DNA of 22,318 bases from CAYSSG01 sp964433635 (GTDB lineage Bacteria > Atribacterota > Phoenicimicrobiia > Phoenicimicrobiales > Stramentimicrobiaceae), in the NCBI GenBank assembly GCA_964433635.1, contig CAYSSG010000034.1, forward strand, positions 1-22,318, given 5' to 3'. Numbering within the stretch: the first letter of the stretch is position 1; every line of letters starts with the position of its first letter. The position numbers and the translations under genes are program-made. A model generated the notes under the pieces. The model saw only the letters and a list, made by a program, of their open reading frames with translations, had not been told where the DNA came from and did no database searches. Below are positions 8,161-13,272 of this stretch, in pieces.

Positions 8161-8607
8161 TTAATCCGTCTTGATCTTAATTTCTCTGGGTTTCTTCTCC
8201 GGTTTCTTGGGCATGGTAATCTCAAGAATTCCGTTTTTGAATTTTGCGGTAATCTTATCCTGGTCAATTTCCGCGGGCAAAGAGATGGTTCTGGAATATG
8301 TTCCGTAAGCGCGCTCGCAACAATAATAATCTTCCTTCTTTGTTTCCTTATCCTTTTCAATTTCACCTTGAATGGTAAGGTTATTCTCACTAAGGGAAAT
8401 TTTAACATCCTCTTTTTCTACACCAGGTAATTCAATTCTGGCCACCAATCTGTCTTTCTTGTCAATTAAATCTGTTGCCGGGGACCAGATGCCGCCCTCT
8501 TCCCAGCTTCTTCTTCTATTTGCGCCTGATCTGCCCGCTAAATCAAAGAAATCGTCAAAAAAACTCCGCATGACATTTTCCCTTGGTTCCCAACGAATTA
8601 AATCCAT
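8161..8607 (-). CDS. Small heat-shock protein, Hsp20/alpha-crystallin family
   Basis: A 148-aa cytoplasmic chaperone of usual length that holds unfolding proteins in oligomers. It begins MDLIRWEPRENVMRSFFDDFF, a typical N-arm. The alpha-crystallin domain runs about 42-135, with ARIELPGVEKEDVKISL, YGTYSRTISLP and NGILEITMPK, followed by an IKI tail motif (I-X-I) that docks in neighbouring subunits. A CC pair at 96-97 sits in the YYCCERAYG stretch, where relatives usually have Arg or polar residues. AGGAAGGAGG upstream gives strong translation. It is the second gene after marR (33-bp gap) and is followed by a strong terminator, so it is probably under MarR control rather than a CIRCE/HrcA element, which I do not see. 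Confidence 0.95.
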   Translation of the reverse strand: MDLIRWEPRENVMRSFFDDFFDLAGRSGANRRRSWEEGGIWSPATDLIDKKDRLVARIELPGVEKEDVKISLSENNLTIQGEIEKDKETKKEDYYCCERAYGTYSRTISLPAEIDQDKITAKFKNGILEITMPKKPEKKPREIKIKTD

Positions 8608-8640
8608 AAGAAAAACCTCCTTCCTTGTTATTTTCCTGTT

Positions 8641-9057
8641 TTACATGAAATGATCCAGTAACATCTTTAAAGAATTTTTTATCATATCGATATCATCTTC
8701 CGAAAAAATGTTTTGCAGATCCTGCTCCAGTTGCTCACGGTTCTGTCTGATCTTTTCCTTTACCTTCCTTCCTTTTTGGGAAAGGGTAACCGCTACTGAA
8801 CGTCGATCATTTCTGCTGATTCTGCGAATGATATAACCCTTTTGGACCAGGTTCTCAATGACCCGGCTGCTTCTGGAAGGTGATAACTCCATCACCTTTG
8901 CCATTTCCTGACAGGTCATCTCCTGACCATTTCTTTGTGCCATAATACCTCTGTATTCAGCTATAGAGAGATTACAGATTATCCGCATATGTTCCTGTTC
9001 AAGTAACTTGTTAGATTTCAGTCTTATGATCAGATTCAGAATATTCTCAGACATCAT
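8641..9057 (-). CDS. MarR-family transcriptional regulator
   Basis: A 138-aa protein of usual MarR length. The winged helix covers about residues 45-105: MTCQEMAKVMELSPSRSSRVI is the helix-turn-helix and RRISRNDRRSVAVTLSQKG the wing with its conserved D-R-R. Flanking helices form the dimer interface. The reading frame begins ATG-ATG with a weak upstream CAGG element, so the exact start may be the second Met. It is the first gene of a two-gene unit with hsp20 and has a consensus promoter upstream with a palindrome just downstream of it, the expected layout for autorepression. Its ligand is not apparent. Two cysteines (near residues 27 and 49) leave room for redox sensing, but this is speculation. 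Confidence 0.93.
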   Translation of the reverse strand: MMSENILNLIIRLKSNKLLEQEHMRIICNLSIAEYRGIMAQRNGQEMTCQEMAKVMELSPSRSSRVIENLVQKGYIIRRISRNDRRSVAVTLSQKGRKVKEKIRQNREQLEQDLQNIFSEDDIDMIKNSLKMLLDHFM

Positions 9058-9082
9058 ATTTTATACCTGTTATTAACAAATA

Positions 9083-9095
9083 ATGCTATTAGCAT
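9083..9095. promoter_or_regulatory. Palindromic operator candidate for the MarR protein
   Basis: ATGCTA-T-TAGCAT is a perfect 13-bp inverted repeat. It lies roughly 10-20 bp after the predicted start of transcription from the marR promoter and upstream of the marR ATG. A MarR dimer bound here would block early elongation or initiation of the marR-hsp20 mRNA. Confidence 0.5.
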
Positions 9096-9111
9096 ATAAA
9101 TATCTAACCTT

Positions 9112-9139
9112 ATTATATACCATATCTTCACCTTGTCAA
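9112..9139 (-). promoter_or_regulatory. sigma70-type promoter of marR-hsp20
   Basis: On the minus strand, TTGACA (9139-9134) and TATAAT (9117-9112) are both full consensus, with a 16-bp spacer. It lies 55 bp before the marR start, between the pgi stop and marR. No heat-shock-type element is visible. Confidence 0.8.
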
Positions 9140-9224
9140 GAGTAACTGGTCATCATTTCCTGGAATATGAAAAAATTTGTCAGGATAACCGGGAAAGGAA
9201 ATTGATATCTTTAAAGTTGGCACC

Positions 9225-10868
9225 TTATAGCAACGTTTTTGCATTCCTGTACCTGCGAATCAATTGATTTGTTGAGCTGTCATGCTGTAGTGGTGATATG
9301 ATCTCATACTGTAATTCCTGTGCAATTTTAGATGCCAGCTTTTTTCCTAATTCTACTCCCCACTGATCGAAGGAATCAATCTTCCAGATCACTCCCTGTG
9401 TGAAGACCATATGTTCATATAGGGCTGTAAGTTTTCCCAAGGTTCGGGGCGTCAGCTTACCCAGGATAATTACACTGGAAGGACGATTCCCCTCAAAGGT
9501 GCGATGAAGGATCAAGTCTTCCCTTGTTCCTTCTTTTTTTACCTCCTGTTGAGTTTTGCCAAAGGCGAGCGCCTCTGCCTGGGCGAATACATTTGCCACC
9601 AGTAAATCATGATGAGATCCAAGAGGATTCAGTGATTTTTCAAAGACAATGAAATCAGAGGGAATCAGCTTCTTCCCCTGGTGTATGAGCTGATAAAAAG
9701 AATGCTGACCGTTGGTGCCCGGTTCACCCCAGTAAACAGGACCGGTTTGATAAGGTACCCTCTTACCGTCAATGGTCACTGACTTACCGTTACTTTCCAT
9801 CGTAAGCTGCTGGAGGTAAGCAGGAAAACGCTTTAGATATTGATGATAGGGCAACACGGCAACGGTTTGTGACCCGAAAAAATTATTATACCAGATTCCT
9901 AATAAGCCCATTATAACCGGTATATTACTGCACAAAGGATTCTTGCGAAAATGTTCGTCTATCTGATGAAAACCATCGAGCAGACCATAGAAATTCTCCG
10001 GACCAATGGCAATCATATTAGACAGGCCAATTGCTGAACATAATGAATACCGCCCCCCTACCCAATCCCAGAATTCAAACATATTTTCCGGTTGGATACC
10101 GAATTCTGTTACCTTGCAGACATCTGTTGAAACCGCAACAAAATGCCTCGCGACAGCACTCTGATCTTTCAATTGGTGAATCACCCAATTCCGGGCTGTC
10201 CGGGCATTCGTCATGGTTTCCAGAGTGGTAAAGCTCTTGGAGGATATGATAAATAAAGTCTCTTCCGGGTTAAGGTCATAAGTAGATTCAGCAAAATCCG
10301 TACCATCAATATTAGAGATAAAGCGAAAATTCAAGTTTCGCTGACTGTAATATCTCAGAGCTTCATAAGCCATGACCGGACCCAGGTCCGAGCCTCCGAT
10401 TCCAATATTGATAATATTTCGAATTGTTTTACCGGTATATCCTTTCCATTCCCCGCTTCTTACCTGATGAGAGAATTTGGACATTCTTTCAAGAACTTCA
10501 TGAACTTTGGGCACGACATTTTCACCGTCTATCATGATGGATTGACCTTTTGGAGAACGCAGGGCAATATGCAAAACAGCACGGTTTTCGGTAATATTCA
10601 CCTTCTCTCCCCGGAACATAGCTTCAATGTGATCACTCAGTTGGGATTCCTCGGCTAACTGGAAGAGCAATTGAAGCGTCTCCTCTGTTATTCTATGCTT
10701 GGAATAATCAAAATATATTCCTGAATCTTCTATGGTCATTTTCTCCCCTCTTTGGGGATCCTGAGAAAACAGTTGACGCAGGTGCCAGGACTTTGCCTTG
10801 CGAAAATGTCCCATTAATATTTTCCAGGAAGGACATTTATTCATTAATGGATAATCTTTCTTTTTCAT
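9225..10868 (-). CDS. pgi: Glucose-6-phosphate isomerase
   Basis: A 547-aa enzyme that interconverts glucose 6-phosphate and fructose 6-phosphate in glycolysis and gluconeogenesis. The length matches the long E. coli/eukaryote-type isomerase. Family stretches are present in order: GIGGSDLGPVMAYEAL, ISSKSFTTLETMTNARTARNW (phosphate site), EFWDWVGGRYSLCSAIGLS, the catalytic Glu region TMESNGKS, GEPGTNGQHSFYQLIHQG (catalytic His) and IDSFDQWGVELGKKLA (catalytic Lys). The start has AGGAGG 6 nt upstream of the ATG. It stands alone between marR and osmC and is preceded by a 22-bp inverted repeat. I see no clear terminator between its stop and the marR promoter on the same strand. Confidence 0.97.
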   Translation of the reverse strand: MKKKDYPLMNKCPSWKILMGHFRKAKSWHLRQLFSQDPQRGEKMTIEDSGIYFDYSKHRITEETLQLLFQLAEESQLSDHIEAMFRGEKVNITENRAVLHIALRSPKGQSIMIDGENVVPKVHEVLERMSKFSHQVRSGEWKGYTGKTIRNIINIGIGGSDLGPVMAYEALRYYSQRNLNFRFISNIDGTDFAESTYDLNPEETLFIISSKSFTTLETMTNARTARNWVIHQLKDQSAVARHFVAVSTDVCKVTEFGIQPENMFEFWDWVGGRYSLCSAIGLSNMIAIGPENFYGLLDGFHQIDEHFRKNPLCSNIPVIMGLLGIWYNNFFGSQTVAVLPYHQYLKRFPAYLQQLTMESNGKSVTIDGKRVPYQTGPVYWGEPGTNGQHSFYQLIHQGKKLIPSDFIVFEKSLNPLGSHHDLLVANVFAQAEALAFGKTQQEVKKEGTREDLILHRTFEGNRPSSVIILGKLTPRTLGKLTALYEHMVFTQGVIWKIDSFDQWGVELGKKLASKIAQELQYEIISPLQHDSSTNQLIRRYRNAKTLL

Positions 10869-10890
10869 ACCAATCCTCCTGAGAATTCCA

Positions 10891-10912
10891 TTGACGTATA
10901 CTTTTACGTCAA
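10891..10912. promoter_or_regulatory. 22-bp inverted repeat just upstream of pgi
   Basis: TTGACGTA (10891-10898), a 6-nt spacer, TACGTCAA (10905-10912): perfect 8-bp arms. It starts 22 bp upstream of the pgi start codon. The minus-strand arm begins with TTGACG, which could double as a -35, though no good -10 follows at the right distance. It may be an operator or a hairpin in the pgi leader. Confidence 0.45.
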
Positions 10913-11176
10913 GATATGACCTAAATAATCATACCATCATTTTGCTGATTCTATTTTACCAATTTAATATCATTTTAGCTAACTTTTTTACTATTCTCAA
11001 GACTCAGTGATACAAAGAACAGCTGGTGTTCAAATCAAAAAACTGATCCGGAATTCAGCAATCCATTTTCCATCAGATGACTTAACTGTCCTGATGATGC
11101 TTTTTTAAATTGTAAAATAACTTCATCATGTCATATAATAAGAGTAAGATTTTTAAAAAGGGAGGAATAGATAACC
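10913..11176. other. Divergent region between pgi and the osmC-family gene
   Basis: AT-rich and without an ORF worth calling. At its right end it contains a probable plus-strand promoter for the OsmC-family gene: TTGTAA (11110-11115), 18-bp spacer, TATAAT (11134-11139), followed by GGGAGGA as ribosome-binding site about 10 nt before the ATG. Apart from that and the inverted repeat at its left border, I see nothing definite. Confidence 0.45.
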
Positions 11177-11614
11177 ATGTCGAAAGTATTTAAGGTACAG
11201 GCAACCTGGTTAGAGGGCACTCAGGTGGAAAGTGAAACGAGAGGTTTCAGGATACTGATGGATAAGCCTTTGGAAGAGAAGGGTACCAATCTGGCTCCAA
11301 AGCCTGCCGAAATATCCCTGCAGGCTTTGGCTAGCTGTCTGCTCTTTGCCTATCTTTATGCTGCAGATCGACTCAAAGTTGCCATAGAGGGTTTGAAAGT
11401 AGAGCTGGAAGGCGAAATGATCCCTGGTGGATGGGAGGATGAACAGAAAAATAAACGAGCCGGTTTTAAAGCTGTACAATTTGAGGTTCAGGTTAAAACC
11501 CGGCATTCCAAAGAAGAGATGCAAAAAGTGCACGATCTGGCGTTAAGAGCTTCTCCGATGTATGATAATTTCAGCCACCCTGTCAGCGTTACAGGATCTT
11601 TCGTTATTCAATAA
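11177..11614 (+). CDS. OsmC-family protein lacking the second cysteine
   Basis: A 145-aa protein with the OsmC/Ohr fold: an N-terminal beta part with GFRILMDKP, then the central helix EISLQALASCLLFAYLYAADRL carrying the first conserved Cys (C54), and a C-terminal half ending in ASPMYDNFSHPVSVTGSF. In peroxidases of this family a second Cys stands at the CP of the last helix; here the equivalent is S126-P127. Thiol peroxidase activity by the usual two-Cys cycle is therefore doubtful, and it fits better with the non-Ohr branches of the family (YhfA-like), whose role is unclear. It appears to be a single gene with its own promoter, just before lexA. No LexA box is seen in front of it. Confidence 0.88.
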   Translation: MSKVFKVQATWLEGTQVESETRGFRILMDKPLEEKGTNLAPKPAEISLQALASCLLFAYLYAADRLKVAIEGLKVELEGEMIPGGWEDEQKNKRAGFKAVQFEVQVKTRHSKEEMQKVHDLALRASPMYDNFSHPVSVTGSFVIQ

Positions 11615-11675
11615 TATCAATATTCATCATATCATGCATGTTACTACCATCGATTTGGAATGCTGATATTTTTTC

Positions 11676-11704
11676 TTGACGCAAACATATGTTTACTTTA
11701 TAAT
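11676..11704 (+). promoter_or_regulatory. lexA promoter
   Basis: TTGACG (11676-11681), 17-bp spacer, TATAAT (11699-11704). The whole spacer is occupied by the LexA box and its flanks, so a bound LexA dimer would cover the polymerase site. This is a textbook arrangement for an autoregulated lexA. Confidence 0.88.
11683..11694. promoter_or_regulatory. LexA box 1 (lexA operator)
   Basis: A perfect 12-bp palindrome AAACATATGTTT inside the lexA promoter spacer. In the wider form CAAACATATGTTTA it differs from the Firmicutes SOS consensus CGAAC-N4-GTTCG mainly by A/T for the outer G/C. The same 18 nt, GCAAACATATGTTTACTT, recur upstream of dnaE (13233-13250), which strongly supports a shared regulator. 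Confidence 0.9.
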
Positions 11705-11724
11705 GATGACAGGAGCACTTGAGG

Positions 11725-11784
11725 ATGAATGATAAAATTTCCGATGTTAAGGGAATCCTATGGACCACGATCAAGAAATACTGA
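11725..11784 (+). CDS. Possible 19-codon leader ORF overlapping the lexA start
   Basis: ATG at 11725 opens a 19-aa frame (MNDKISDVKGILWTTIKKY) that stops 25 nt inside lexA. AGGAG at 11711-11715 lies 9 nt upstream, and the lexA ribosome-binding site (AAGGGA, 11749-11754) lies inside the frame. Translation could couple to or interfere with lexA initiation. It is short, and the predicted transcript starts almost at the AGGAG, so it may not be translated. Confidence 0.2.
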   Translation: MNDKISDVKGILWTTIKKY

Positions 11785-12371
11785 CCAAAAAACAGAAAAC
11801 AGTGCTCGAACTGATTCGCATTAAGATACGGGAAACGGGTTATCCGCCCACAGTTCGAGAATTATGCGACTATCTGGGTGTTCGTTCCTCAGCTACTGCC
11901 TTTAAATATCTTACAATTCTGGAGAAAAAAGGCTATATCAAGCGGGAGAAGGAAAAAAACAGGGCCATCAGGTTATCTCCGCAAACAAGAAATCTTCCCC
12001 TGGTCGGTAAGGTGGCTGCCGGGAACCCTCTACTGGCACTGCAGGAATATACCGAAGTGATTCCTGTGCCGGAAGAACTGGCCGGACATGAAGGTGGCTT
12101 CCTGGTCCGGGTAGAAGGAGACAGTATGATCGGCGACCATATCCTGGATGGGGATTATGTCATGATTCATCCGCAAAGCAATGCCGATAACGGAGATATC
12201 GTAATCGCCCTTGTAAACCAGGAAGAAGTAACGGTCAAGCGGCTTTACCGAAACAGGGATCAAATTACCCTGAAACCATCCAACCCGGCCTATCAGTCTA
12301 TTGTTACCAAGGAGGCCATGATTCTGGGGAAAGTCACGGGCATTATTCGCAGATTGAACGGGAGGAAGTAA
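11760..12371 (+). CDS. lexA: SOS repressor LexA
   Basis: A 203-aa repressor of the SOS response that cleaves itself when activated by RecA filaments. The N-terminal winged helix (about 1-70) contains TVRELCDYLGVRSSATAFKYLTILEKKGYI. The cleavage site is A87-G88 in GKVAAGNP. The catalytic dyad is S122 in EGDSMIGDHI and K160 in EVTVKRLYR. All positions match active LexA, so it should be inducible. The start ATG follows AAGGGA by 5 nt. A LexA box fills its promoter spacer, so it represses itself. The DUF72 gene follows after 6 bp. The second box upstream of dnaE marks the next LexA-controlled unit. Confidence 0.97.
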   Translation: MDHDQEILTKKQKTVLELIRIKIRETGYPPTVRELCDYLGVRSSATAFKYLTILEKKGYIKREKEKNRAIRLSPQTRNLPLVGKVAAGNPLLALQEYTEVIPVPEELAGHEGGFLVRVEGDSMIGDHILDGDYVMIHPQSNADNGDIVIALVNQEEVTVKRLYRNRDQITLKPSNPAYQSIVTKEAMILGKVTGIIRRLNGRK

Positions 12372-12377
12372 AAAAGG

Positions 12378-13202
12378 ATGCTTTATATCGGCACTTCCGG
12401 TTTCAGCTACCAGGACTGGATCGGCCCATTTTATCCGGAAAATATCAAGAAGGAAGATATGCTATCCCTCTATGCCCGGCAATTTAACACAGTGGAGATT
12501 AATTCCTCTTATTACCGCATACCCCCTGCAGCTGTTTTCTATCGTCTGCAGCGTAAAGTACCGAATGATTTCAAGTTTGCGGTCAAAGCCAACCAGGAAA
12601 TAACGCATACCCGGGGGGATAATCAAACTGTCTTTCAGGAATTCAGGTCGTCGTTACAGCCACTTCTGGACAGCGGCAAACTGGGCTGTATCCTGGCACA
12701 ATTCCCCTATTCTTTTTATAATAACCAGGGCAACCGGGATTATCTCTGTTCTTTGACAGATAAAATGGATGGCCTTCCCCTGGTTGTTGAATTTCGCAAC
12801 GCCTATTGGATAAAGGAAGAAGTATTTGATTTGCTCCGGAAGAATAAGATAGGATTTTGCGCAGTTGATCAGCCCCCTTTAAAAGGACTGGTCCCTCCCG
12901 TGGCAGAGACGACCTCTGATCTGGGCTATATTCGCTTTCACGGACGGAACAAAGAAAAATGGTGGCAACACGAGCAGGCCTATCAACGCTATGATTATCT
13001 CTATACCGAACAGGAACTAAAGGAATGGGTGCCTAAAATCAAACAGGTTGTCGCACAAACTAAGGATCAGTATATCTTCATGAACAATCATTATAAGGGA
13101 AAGGCAACCAAGAATGCCCTGATGATGACGAAGTTGCTTCGACAGGAAGTTAAGATGATCAATATTGAAGATAATCATCGGCAGAGGGTAAAAGAAGAAT
13201 AA
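12378..13202 (+). CDS. DUF72 (YecE-like) protein in the lexA operon
   Basis: A 274-aa protein of the DUF72/YecE family, predicted TIM-barrel-like. Typical stretches are the N-terminal YIGTSGFSYQDWIGPFYP, FNTVEINSSYYRIP, FKFAVKANQEITH, LAQFPYSF, LVVEFRNAYW, YIRFHGRN and the C-terminal YIFMNNHYKGKATKNAL. Biochemical function is not established for the family. It starts 6 bp after the lexA stop, with the nearest good Shine-Dalgarno (GGAGG at 12361-12365) inside lexA, so it is translationally coupled and should be induced with lexA. It is followed by LexA box 2 and the polymerase genes, placing it in the middle of an SOS island. A DNA repair role is an inference from position only. Confidence 0.92.
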   Translation: MLYIGTSGFSYQDWIGPFYPENIKKEDMLSLYARQFNTVEINSSYYRIPPAAVFYRLQRKVPNDFKFAVKANQEITHTRGDNQTVFQEFRSSLQPLLDSGKLGCILAQFPYSFYNNQGNRDYLCSLTDKMDGLPLVVEFRNAYWIKEEVFDLLRKNKIGFCAVDQPPLKGLVPPVAETTSDLGYIRFHGRNKEKWWQHEQAYQRYDYLYTEQELKEWVPKIKQVVAQTKDQYIFMNNHYKGKATKNALMMTKLLRQEVKMINIEDNHRQRVKEE

Positions 13203-13234
13203 TGCAGTCCAATTATTTTTTTACACCGAGAGGC

Positions 13235-13246
13235 AAACATATGTTT
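13235..13246. promoter_or_regulatory. LexA box 2 (operator of the dnaE-OB-dinB unit)
   Basis: AAACATATGTTT, identical to box 1 and embedded in the same 18-nt string (13233-13250). It lies 26 bp upstream of the dnaE ATG in the 70-bp gap after the DUF72 gene. The promoter around it is weak by eye: TTTACA (13220-13225) with an 18-bp spacer to TTTACT (13244-13249) is the best pair. Readthrough from the lexA promoter may add to expression. Confidence 0.9.
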
Positions 13247-13272
13247 ACTTATGAAAGGATAAAGGAGAGAAT

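Noticed and set aside
9140..9224. Terminator after pgi
   Set aside because: A run of T on the minus strand is present (near 9170), but I found no stem in front of it.
11615..11675. AATAT-CA-ATATT repeat and nearby CATGCATG after the OsmC-family gene as a terminator
   Set aside because: Short AT-only arms and no GC-rich stem with a U tract.
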